A model generated the notes under the pieces. It saw only the letters and a list, made by a program, of their open reading frames with translations. It made no database searches and was not told the DNA's origin. From assembly GCA_900319985.1 (NCBI GenBank), contig ONQL01000016.1, positions 1-30,334 of the forward strand: 30,334 bases of DNA, given 5' to 3'. Positions 7,818 through 15,159 of this stretch are shown here, piece by piece. Source of the DNA: an uncultured Methanobrevibacter sp. (GTDB taxonomy: Archaea; Methanobacteriota; Methanobacteria; Methanobacteriales; Methanobacteriaceae). The first letter of the stretch is position 1. Every line of letters begins with the position of its first letter. The position numbers were made by a program, and so were the translations under genes.

Positions 7818-8243
7818 ATGAAAATAGATTTAATTAAAAGGTTGGCAATGGGTGCTTTTGTAGGTTGTTTTGTAGGATTGTTGGTTGCAGTTTTTATTTC
7901 TCTTCAAGCAGGACCTCAAAATATTAGCTTTTCAGGTACTGATATAATTAATTTGTTCCTAGGTTGTATTGTTGCAGGTTGGGGATTTTCATTAACTGGG
8001 GCAATATATGAAAAAGAAGATTTGGCTTTGCCTTATCAAATCATTTTCCAAATGGGAATTGGAATGACAGTATTGTTTTTGGTTGCTGTATACCTTCACT
8101 GGATGCCGATAACATTGGGAATTGGTCCAATAATAACTTGGATTTTAATTGCTTGTGTATTTGCGGCAATATTTTGGTGTGGTTTTTATATTTACTATTA
8201 TTTGCTCGCACGTAATTTGAATAAAAAAATAGTAAGCAAATAG
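7818..8243 (+). CDS. DUF3021-like four-helix membrane protein
   Basis: This 141-residue protein has four hydrophobic helices at about 9-30, 42-62, 72-94 and 101-127, a conserved-looking GAIYEKEDLALPYQIIFQMG segment before helix 3, and a basic C-terminal tail. The size, topology and position straight after a LytTR gene match DUF3021 (PF11457), the membrane partner of LytTR regulators that is thought to sequester or sense for them. A GGTGGGATT ribosome site lies in the short gap after the LytTR stop. The stop codon lies inside a bidirectional hairpin terminator and directly abuts the stop of the minus-strand ALP. Confidence 0.75.
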   Translation: MKIDLIKRLAMGAFVGCFVGLLVAVFISLQAGPQNISFSGTDIINLFLGCIVAGWGFSLTGAIYEKEDLALPYQIIFQMGIGMTVLFLVAVYLHWMPITLGIGPIITWILIACVFAAIFWCGFYIYYYLLARNLNKKIVSK

Positions 8244-8260
8244 TTATAATCTATTTGCTT
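8234..8260. terminator. Bidirectional hairpin terminator between converging genes
   Basis: A perfect 10-bp stem (8234-8243 with 8251-8260) encloses a 7-base loop. T-rich DNA on the plus-strand side and A-rich DNA on the other allow termination in both directions. It contains the plus-strand stop (8241-8243), and the minus-strand stop (8244-8246) sits in the loop, so it serves both genes with no spare intergenic DNA. Confidence 0.75.
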
Positions 8261-9851
8261 TTCTTTGTTTTAGATATCCGATTAGGAATGCAATTAGAGC
8301 AATAATTGCAAAAATGACAACTCCAATGTTTAAGGAACTAATGCTTTTTGATGGGGTGTGTTTTATTATTTCACTGGCTTTTGATTTTTGTGAATCTGAG
8401 CCCACATCACTAGTTCCATTTACTTGAATTGTGTTTTCGCCGGATAGTGGCATGGTTGAAGTAACAATATTATTTTGATTGTTATTTTGTGAATTATTTG
8501 CCTTAATATTTTGATTACTGTTTTGCGGGTTGTCTGTAACAGTATTCTGATTATTAAGGTTGTTGTTCTCATTTGAACCCTTATTCATGTTGTTATTTTC
8601 AGTAGGGTTCAGATTATTATCTTCAGGAACATTGTCATCACTGTCAAAATATCCGCTTGGGAAGTAATCTTTTAATATGCCACTGTACCTATTTAATAAA
8701 TCGAGATTCAATTCATTTAACAAATTGGACTTTTTAGTGCTGGTTACTTTACTTCTTTTTGTAACATGATTTGGATCAATAACATCCGGATCTGTCGGGT
8801 CTTCATCACCCCAATCATTATCATTAAATTTTGTGAATAGCAATTTGGTCGCATTCCATTTAATAAATATTTCTTTTCCTAACGGCGATGTATTGTTTGT
8901 TATGAGATTGTCATGAACATTTATTACGGTTAATGCATCGAACATTGGCTGTTGGATGTAAAATGAACCACCAGTTTCATTTGAGGTATTGTTTACGATA
9001 AGCGAGTTAGTCAATGTAAGATTACCTGAAACCATCACTGCTCCGCCGTTTGTTCCTCCTGTATTGTTCATGAAAATGCATCTGTTTATCACAGAATTGC
9101 TTGCCCAACTGTAATATGCTCCTCCCCATTCATCTGCATGGTTGTACATGAAGATACAGTCTTCAACAGCACCATATCCATAAACACTTACTCTAATCGC
9201 ACCACCATCTCTGCGGGCAGAATTTGCTATGAATACGCTATTGTAAATATAAGAATATGCATAACATGTTGTTATTGCTCCTCCATCATGGTCCGCATGA
9301 TTATTCACAAATAATGAGTTGTTTACAAACAAATATCCTCTTTCACTTGCTGTTCCATAATTGGAAATTCCTCCTGCATTGGTATTGTTTAATGCAGTGT
9401 TATTAATGAAATTGCAATAGTCCACATAAACGTGTCCTGTTTCCATTGATATTGCACCACCAAAGTTCAATGTTAATCCATTAATAAAGGTGATGTTTTT
9501 AAAACTGGCATGGACTGCATCGCTTCTTATAAGGAAAATGCTTGATTTGTTTTCTCCATCAATTATGATATCTGAAGGATTTCCATTTCCTTGGAGTGTG
9601 AGATTTTTAGTAATTTCGATATTGTGGAACTTGTATGTTCCGGGTTCGATTATTATCTCATCGCCATCATTGGCATTAATGATTTTATCCGCCAAATCAG
9701 TTGAGGAATCCTTTAATTTCTCATTGTTTGTGGTTTCAAGGATATTGTCATCGTTGGTAAATGTATTGTTATTTTCCATTGCATTAACGCAACTAATTGA
9801 TGTAAAAATCATTAATAGGAATATTATAGTTAAAATATGTCTGTTTTTAAT
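8244..9851 (-). CDS. Membrane-anchored Pmp-like adhesin-like protein with apparent ATT start, ALP2
   Basis: This surface protein has about 535 residues. The first ATG in frame (9812) would leave a signal peptide too short to work (MIFTSISCVNA) and has no ribosome site. Extending the frame upstream to ATT at 9851 gives a textbook signal peptide (KNRHILTIIFLLMIF...) placed six bases after GGAGGTG (9864-9858); the only upstream GTG is cut off by an in-frame TAA. The body is a beta-helix with about seven GGAI/GGAY/GGAV coils like chlamydial Pmp repeats, ending in a DNDWGDED cap. Then come a low-complexity Asn/Gln-rich linker and a C-terminal membrane helix followed by KQRKANRL. Architecture and anchoring match ALP1, and its probable role is adhesion. 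A TATA-like element lies near 9917-9930. Confidence 0.85.
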   Translation of the reverse strand: MKNRHILTIIFLLMIFTSISCVNAMENNNTFTNDDNILETTNNEKLKDSSTDLADKIINANDGDEIIIEPGTYKFHNIEITKNLTLQGNGNPSDIIIDGENKSSIFLIRSDAVHASFKNITFINGLTLNFGGAISMETGHVYVDYCNFINNTALNNTNAGGISNYGTASERGYLFVNNSLFVNNHADHDGGAITTCYAYSYIYNSVFIANSARRDGGAIRVSVYGYGAVEDCIFMYNHADEWGGAYYSWASNSVINRCIFMNNTGGTNGGAVMVSGNLTLTNSLIVNNTSNETGGSFYIQQPMFDALTVINVHDNLITNNTSPLGKEIFIKWNATKLLFTKFNDNDWGDEDPTDPDVIDPNHVTKRSKVTSTKKSNLLNELNLDLLNRYSGILKDYFPSGYFDSDDNVPEDNNLNPTENNNMNKGSNENNNLNNQNTVTDNPQNSNQNIKANNSQNNNQNNIVTSTMPLSGENTIQVNGTSDVGSDSQKSKASEIIKHTPSKSISSLNIGVVIFAIIALIAFLIGYLKQRKANRL

Positions 9852-10324
9852 TTATTTCACCTCCATGGATAATCAATTAAATAATAATTTCATTATTACT
9901 TATCTTTTTGTTATTTAGTATTATATAATTATATTCATGTCGAGCTATTTTTTTCAATATTTTCTTGATTTTCATTAGATTGCCATGTAATTTAAGCATA
10001 TTTTCTTCATTGATATGTTGATTTTTTAAAAAAGTTTATATTATTTTAAATTGTATTTTTTTACTAAAATAGAATAAATATAATATATTTTTTAATATAA
10101 ATCAATTATCATCTTTTTCATATCTTTTTATTATTTTAAAATATTTATTGTGCTTTTTAATAATTTTAAATTAATATTTAATTAGCATCGATAAATAACA
10201 ATGTTTATATTGAATGTTAGGTATATATACTTATCGTACTGAAATAAAATTTATGTCGACTTAGAGGGATGAAATTAGATTTATCTTAGTACATTATTTC
10301 AATTAATTAATGGAGAAAAAAAGC
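9852..10324. other. Divergent promoter region between two ALP genes
   Basis: This 473-base AT-rich gap shows no gene. Seen in it are the minus-strand ribosome site at 9858-9864, a TATA-like element for ALP2 near 9917-9930, an ATCGATA at 10187-10193, an imperfect TAAC-AAT-GTT dyad at 10196-10205, and a strong TATA box for ALP3 at 10222-10230. The middle part (about 9940-10180) holds only A/T runs. Confidence 0.55.
10222..10230 (+). promoter_or_regulatory. TATA box of ALP3
   Basis: TATATATAC lies about 95 bases before the ATG at 10325, so transcription would start near 10255 and leave a leader of about 70 bases. The leader holds a GGAG ribosome site at 10311-10314. Confidence 0.5.
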
Positions 10325-12403
10325 ATGAATAAAAAGATATTATTGTCTTTTCTTTTAGTTGTTTTAATTGCATTGTCTGTTAGTGCAGTTTCTGCACAAA
10401 ACGCTACTGATGTTGTGGCTGCTACTGATGCAACTGATGCAGTTGCTGTCGATAACGATGCAGATAAATTAACTGCTGATGTTACTCCTGATAACCAAAC
10501 AGCAGAAGGCATTCAAAAAGCAGTTGATACAGCTAAAGCGGGAGACACAGTTAAATTAAATGGTGAATATGTAATAAATGGTACATCTATTACTATTCAA
10601 GATAAAGATAGTTTAACTATTGATGGTCAAGGTAATACAACTATCTTTGGTTTCGGAAACGGAAACGGATTTTTCTATGTAACTAACAGTAAAGCTGTAA
10701 CTATCAAAGGCATTACTTTCATTGACAACAACCCTAAAAACAACTTTACCTATGATGGTTCTGTAAACGGTTGGGGTGTACAATTCAATGGTAATGATGC
10801 TGCTGGCGGTGTTGTAGACGATTGTATATTTGTTGACTTCAACCAAGCTGTTGTTGTTAAATCATGTAATAATGTAACTGTTAAAAATAGTAAATTTTAC
10901 GGTGGATATGCTACTAAACTTGTAAACGACCCTACTGTAAACAAAGAACAAGGTTCTAAAGTTATTTCCGTTGGAGGATCTTTCTTCACCACTATTCAAA
11001 ACAACGTATTTGATGGTGTTGTGTTAGATGCTATTTCCATTGCACAAGCTAGTGGAGATGCAAGAATTATCGGAAACACTTTCATAGATAATGTTTACTC
11101 AATTTACTTTGGTGGAGCTTCAACTGACGGTACTTTCATTTCAGACAACACTTTTGAAAACTGTGGTTATTTCAATGGAACTTTCCATGGAGAGCCTGTA
11201 TACTGGGATGCATATCCTGTAATCAGTATCCAAAAAGCTTCCAGTGGTGTTTACATTGACAACAACACATTCAAAGCTATTAACAACAATTGGTTAATTG
11301 CTGCTGAACAAGGAAATACCGCTCACGGTTACCCAAGTACTCTTGGTAACATCAATGTAACCAACAATAAAATCGTTAAATACAATAAGGATGAAGACCT
11401 TTCTGGTGTAACCTTATTACACATTTTATGCAGAGCAGGTACATTAAACCCATATGATGATATTACTGTAACCGGAAACACTTTTGTTGATGGTGTAACT
11501 CCTCTTGTTGTATGGGCTAATGACTGGGGAAGTGAAGATAAAACCCCTTCCGATATTGTAATCCCTGCAGCTGATCCTGTACAAACTCAAATTGCTATTA
11601 CTTCTGTAGTTGGTAATAAAGTAACTGCAGTGTTAAAAGATATCAACGGTAAAGCTATTGTATCTGAAAAAGTGACTGCTACCATTGCAGGTAACACTAC
11701 TGATTTGGAAACTGATGAAAACGGTGCTGTAACTATTGATGGTATTGCTGGTGAAAATGTTACTTTCGCATTTGCTTCAACAAAAACTTATGCTTCTTCA
11801 GAAGCTAAAATTAGTGTTCCTGAAGCTGCAAAAATCATTGCTACTACTATTACTACCAATGATGTTTCAATCAAAGCACTCAATTCTGCAAAAGTTTCAA
11901 TTTCATTAAAAGATGAAACTGGGGCTGCTTTAGCTAATAAAACTGTAGCTATTTTCGTTGATGGTGAAACTGTGGGTACTGTTCAAACTGATGCAAATGG
12001 TATCGCTACCATTAATACTCAAAAATACTCCGCAGCTGGAACTCACAGTGTAGTTGCATACTATGCTGGAGATGCTACTACTTCATCTTCTATTGATACT
12101 GCAACCATTAAAGTAAGTAAATCTGCTACTACTTTAACAACTGCTAAAAAAGCTACTTTAAAAGTTAACAAAGCTAAAAAAATTAAAGTTACCTTAAAAT
12201 CTGGTAGTAAATTACTTGCTAATAAGAAAGTTACAATTAAAGTAAACGGTAAAACTTTTGCTGCTAAAACCAATGCTAAAGGTGTAGCTATTATCTCTGT
12301 TAAAGTTGCTAAAAAAGGTACTTTCACTGCTCTTGTTAAATTCGCAGGTGACAGCGCTTACACTGCAAAATCTGTAAAAGCAAAATACACTGTAAAAAAA
12401 TAG
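10325..12403 (+). CDS. Adhesin-like protein with beta-helix and three Ig-like modules, ALP3
   Basis: This secreted protein has 692 residues. An upstream in-frame ATG at 10310 overlaps the ribosome site (GGAG 10311-10314), so the ATG at 10325 is preferred; it gives a compact signal peptide (MNKKILLSFLLVVLIALSVS...). An Ala/Asp-rich spacer leads to a beta-helix (about 60-400) with an ANDWGSEDK cap, then three Ig-like modules (about 415-503, 504-599 and 600-692). The last is very Lys-rich and ends in TVKK at the stop. It has no membrane anchor; the basic terminal module may hold the protein to the wall (inference). Codon choice is more biased than in its neighbours (many AAC, ACC, GCT, GGT), suggesting high expression. 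Confidence 0.88.
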   Translation: MNKKILLSFLLVVLIALSVSAVSAQNATDVVAATDATDAVAVDNDADKLTADVTPDNQTAEGIQKAVDTAKAGDTVKLNGEYVINGTSITIQDKDSLTIDGQGNTTIFGFGNGNGFFYVTNSKAVTIKGITFIDNNPKNNFTYDGSVNGWGVQFNGNDAAGGVVDDCIFVDFNQAVVVKSCNNVTVKNSKFYGGYATKLVNDPTVNKEQGSKVISVGGSFFTTIQNNVFDGVVLDAISIAQASGDARIIGNTFIDNVYSIYFGGASTDGTFISDNTFENCGYFNGTFHGEPVYWDAYPVISIQKASSGVYIDNNTFKAINNNWLIAAEQGNTAHGYPSTLGNINVTNNKIVKYNKDEDLSGVTLLHILCRAGTLNPYDDITVTGNTFVDGVTPLVVWANDWGSEDKTPSDIVIPAADPVQTQIAITSVVGNKVTAVLKDINGKAIVSEKVTATIAGNTTDLETDENGAVTIDGIAGENVTFAFASTKTYASSEAKISVPEAAKIIATTITTNDVSIKALNSAKVSISLKDETGAALANKTVAIFVDGETVGTVQTDANGIATINTQKYSAAGTHSVVAYYAGDATTSSSIDTATIKVSKSATTLTTAKKATLKVNKAKKIKVTLKSGSKLLANKKVTIKVNGKTFAAKTNAKGVAIISVKVAKKGTFTALVKFAGDSAYTAKSVKAKYTVKK

Positions 12404-12405
12404 AT

Positions 12406-12432
12406 AAGTAATTTTATTACTTTTCTTTTCTT
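12406..12432 (+). terminator. Hairpin and T-tract terminator of ALP3
   Basis: AAGTAA (12406-12411) pairs with TTACTT (12417-12422) around a five-base loop, followed by a long pyrimidine/T-rich run. It begins two bases after the stop codon. Confidence 0.55.
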
Positions 12433-12492
12433 TTTTTTATTTTTTTATAATTTATTTCATTTTTCAATTCATTTTTTAATTATTTCATAATA

Positions 12493-12504
12493 TAACAATA
12501 GTTA
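12493..12504 (+). promoter_or_regulatory. TAAC-N4-GTTA dyad upstream of ALP4
   Basis: TAACAATAGTTA is a TAAC/GTTA inverted repeat next to the AT-rich, TATA-like stretch at 12503-12511. A further ATTGTTA (12514-12520) pairs with TAACAAT (12493-12499) as a wider inverted repeat. Similar dyads occur before ALP5 and ALP6, suggesting a shared DNA-binding regulator. Confidence 0.4.
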
Positions 12505-12555
12505 AATATTATGATTGTTAAAAATATTCACATCGTAAAAGAGAGATGTTAATTT

Positions 12556-15027
12556 ATGAAAGTAAAAAATGTATTAATATTTATTTCAATTTTACTTATT
12601 TTAATTATGGGTATTGATGCAATTGCAGCTACTGATAATTTAAATACAACATTAAATGAAAATGATTTGAAAGAATCATCAGATTTTTTACAACAAAGTG
12701 ATGAATACAGTTTACTAAATTCTAATGATGATATCATTTCTGATTCTTCATCAAACAGTAAAACCGTAACTGTTGTGGCGGATAAAACCAATCCGAATCA
12801 AGTTTTAAAACCTACAGTACAGCCTGCAATTGATGCTGCAAATCCTGGTGATACAATAATTCTTAAAGGAAACTTTGTACATTGTCATTTTACTATAAAC
12901 AAAACCCTCAACATTGTTGCGGCTCCAGGTGCATCTTTAGGGCCATGTCCTCACCATAAGCATGAGGGTGTAGACGAATTCGGTGTATTTTACATTGATG
13001 AAAATGGAAGTGGGTCTCTTATCGAAGGTTTCACTTTCTTAAATAATGATAAATCTGATACTCCTTTTGCTTTCTTAATAAGGGGGGCAAATGATGTCAC
13101 TATCAATAATTGTTCTTTAAATTATGTAAATCCGGATATTGACAAATATTCTGGAATAATAATAGAAAATTCAACTAATGTTCGTTTATCCAATCTATTT
13201 GTAAATAACACTATTTATGGAATAAGAATTGTCAATTCTTCAAACATAATAATTGAAGATAGTGTCATTTGCAATAGTGAAAATTATGGCATTTTTATAG
13301 GTAATGCCTGTCAAAATATCACAATTAGGAATAATGCATTAGAAAATAATAAAAAAGCATCCATTGCATTAAATTGCGCAAATAATGTCTCAATAATTAG
13401 TAATATTATTGAAAACAATGGTAAAACAAATGATGAAGTTGGCTCCGGTTTATATGTTAATGCAGAAATCATACAATTAATTGTTAAGGGGAACCTATTT
13501 TTAAATAATGGCGATCATGCAATTCTGTATGATTATCGTTGCAGAAATTTAAATAATGAAGATGGTGCTGATAAATTAACTATTGTGGATAATAACTATT
13601 TTGCAGGTCATGACTCAATGATTCTTCATCATAGAATTTATATTGAACATGTTGGCGGAGATCATGACTACGATGATGAAAATGATGTTTTTGTTTATGT
13701 GGGTGAAAAGAATGGAAAGTATCTGGAGTCAAAATCATATGTTTATATGTTGCATGCATTTGTTGTATATGGTGATGTTGTATGCGGATATACTTTTTAC
13801 ACTCCTACAATCCCTTGGACTTTAAATGCTCCTGGAAATGATGGTAAGTATGATTTATCATTGTCCCTAAGCAATATTACTCAAATTAAAAACGGAATTT
13901 ATAATGTATCAATTGTAGATAAAACTGGTCAAATTGCAGATGATTTCAATTCATTAAATGTTAGGTTTTATTTGAATAATTATTCCAGATTAAGTTCTAA
14001 TGAAGGAATTTTTAAAGATGTTCAAATTGAAAATGGTACTGCCACTGTTGATTTCACTGACTTGAAAGATAACTTTTTAGAGACTGGCAATGTTATCACT
14101 GCAAGTTTTCCTGGTGCTTTTGATTATGTTGTAAGTAATCCTCATGTTCAATTTAATGTTTCTGATTCAGATATTCCTGGTGTTTTAACAGAAACAAAAA
14201 TTATTGCAGAAAATCAGAATATTGTTTATGGGGAAGGCACTATTTATGCAAGTTTAGTGGATAATAATGGATATAAATTAAGAAATAAAATTATTTCAGT
14301 ATTGATAAACTCTAAAAACTTAATTGGAAAAACCAATGATGATGGTTTGTTAAAATTATCAATTGATGAAAATAGTGGAAAATATGACGTTATTTTTAAT
14401 TTTAATGGTGATGATGATTATGCTCCATCTTCAACATCTAAAAAGTTGGTCATTTCAAAAGCAACTCCGAAAATAACTGTTTCAACTTTAACTACCTATC
14501 CTATGTCTGATGAGTATCTTAAAATAAAATTAACAACTAATGTTGGTAATGCATTGATTAATCAAATGATTACATTTAAATTCAATGGTAAAACATATTC
14601 GGTCAAAACAGACAAGAATGGAATAGCAAAAGTTAAAGTTTCTTTAACAAACAAAAAATCTTATTCAGTTAAAGTTACCTATGCTGGAAGCACAAATTAC
14701 AAACCTATTTCAAAAACAGGAAAGATTGTTGTAAAAACAGGTTCTAAAAAGTCCAAAATAACTGCCAAGAATATTAAAGTCAAAAAGAATGCTAAAAAAA
14801 TATTTTCATTGAAATTAACTGCATTGAATGGAAAAGCGATTTCAAAACAAAAAATCACTGTTAAAATCAATGGAAAAACTTATGTTGCTAAGACAAATTC
14901 AAAAGGAGTAGCTAAAGTTACTGTTAAATTGAATTCTCCTAAAAAATATAATGTTTCAATGAAATTTTTAGGAAACAAAATGTTTAAAGCATCATCTAAA
15001 ACAAATACGATAACTGTAACAAAATAA
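12556..15027 (+). CDS. Adhesin-like protein with HCHF/CPHHKH motif and His-rich segment, ALP4
   Basis: This 823-residue secreted protein has a signal peptide at residues 1-25 and an Asn/Ser/Asp-rich spacer to about 70. A beta-helix (about 80-350) begins with an NPNQVLKPTVQPAIDAANPGD segment shared with ALP6. Its first coils carry HCHF (109-112) and CPHHKH (131-136). Next is a His/Asp-rich stretch (351-377: GHD, LHHR, EH, DHDYDDEND), then a domain of about 170 residues shared with ALP7 and ending in NVSDSDIPG. Three Ig-like modules close the protein (about 545-635, 636-730 and 731-823), the last Lys-rich and ending TVTK. The His/Cys clusters look able to bind metal, which is inference. There is no membrane anchor. 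A weak ribosome site (GAGAGATG) precedes the ATG. Confidence 0.88.
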   Translation: MKVKNVLIFISILLILIMGIDAIAATDNLNTTLNENDLKESSDFLQQSDEYSLLNSNDDIISDSSSNSKTVTVVADKTNPNQVLKPTVQPAIDAANPGDTIILKGNFVHCHFTINKTLNIVAAPGASLGPCPHHKHEGVDEFGVFYIDENGSGSLIEGFTFLNNDKSDTPFAFLIRGANDVTINNCSLNYVNPDIDKYSGIIIENSTNVRLSNLFVNNTIYGIRIVNSSNIIIEDSVICNSENYGIFIGNACQNITIRNNALENNKKASIALNCANNVSIISNIIENNGKTNDEVGSGLYVNAEIIQLIVKGNLFLNNGDHAILYDYRCRNLNNEDGADKLTIVDNNYFAGHDSMILHHRIYIEHVGGDHDYDDENDVFVYVGEKNGKYLESKSYVYMLHAFVVYGDVVCGYTFYTPTIPWTLNAPGNDGKYDLSLSLSNITQIKNGIYNVSIVDKTGQIADDFNSLNVRFYLNNYSRLSSNEGIFKDVQIENGTATVDFTDLKDNFLETGNVITASFPGAFDYVVSNPHVQFNVSDSDIPGVLTETKIIAENQNIVYGEGTIYASLVDNNGYKLRNKIISVLINSKNLIGKTNDDGLLKLSIDENSGKYDVIFNFNGDDDYAPSSTSKKLVISKATPKITVSTLTTYPMSDEYLKIKLTTNVGNALINQMITFKFNGKTYSVKTDKNGIAKVKVSLTNKKSYSVKVTYAGSTNYKPISKTGKIVVKTGSKKSKITAKNIKVKKNAKKIFSLKLTALNGKAISKQKITVKINGKTYVAKTNSKGVAKVTVKLNSPKKYNVSMKFLGNKMFKASSKTNTITVTK

Positions 15028-15058
15028 TGAATTTTTCATTATTTTCTTATTTTTTTTT
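15021..15058 (+). terminator. Hairpin terminator containing the ALP4 stop codon
   Basis: An 11-bp perfect stem (15021-15031 with 15035-15045) with a TTT loop is followed by a run of T at 15051-15058. The stop codon TAA (15025-15027) is inside the stem. Confidence 0.7.
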
Positions 15059-15096
15059 AAATAATATATTTTAAATAATATATTTTAAATAATAAC
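15055..15096 (+). repeat. Three tandem copies of a 14-nt AT repeat in the ALP5 promoter region
   Basis: The unit TTTTAAATAATATA is repeated at 15055-15068 and 15069-15082. A third, partial copy starts at 15083 and diverges after TTTTAAATAATA. It sits between the ALP4 terminator and the ALP5 TATA region, so a change in copy number would alter promoter spacing or the content of TATA-like elements. Confidence 0.85.
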
Positions 15097-15124
15097 GTTA
15101 AGAAATATATTTGCATACGTTATT
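15091..15124 (+). promoter_or_regulatory. Inverted repeat flanking the ALP5 TATA box
   Basis: AATAACG (15091-15097) and CGTTATT (15118-15124) form a 7-bp inverted repeat around the likely TATA box (AAATATATT, about 15103-15111). The left arm also contains the perfect palindrome TAACGTTA (15093-15100). This is an operator-like layout; the binding factor is unknown. Confidence 0.4.
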
Positions 15125-15159
15125 AAAAGTAAAACTATAATCATATTAATTTTTTTGAG

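Noticed and set aside
9490..9918. 142-codon plus-strand frame antisense to ALP2
   Set aside because: It lies almost wholly opposite a clear beta-helix coding region; its hydrophobic content reflects the reverse complement of Asn/Asp-rich codons, and no promoter or ribosome site is seen.
10310..10324. ATG at 10310 as the start of ALP3
   Set aside because: It overlaps the GGAG ribosome site and would add MEKKS in front of a complete signal peptide; the ATG at 10325 is better placed.
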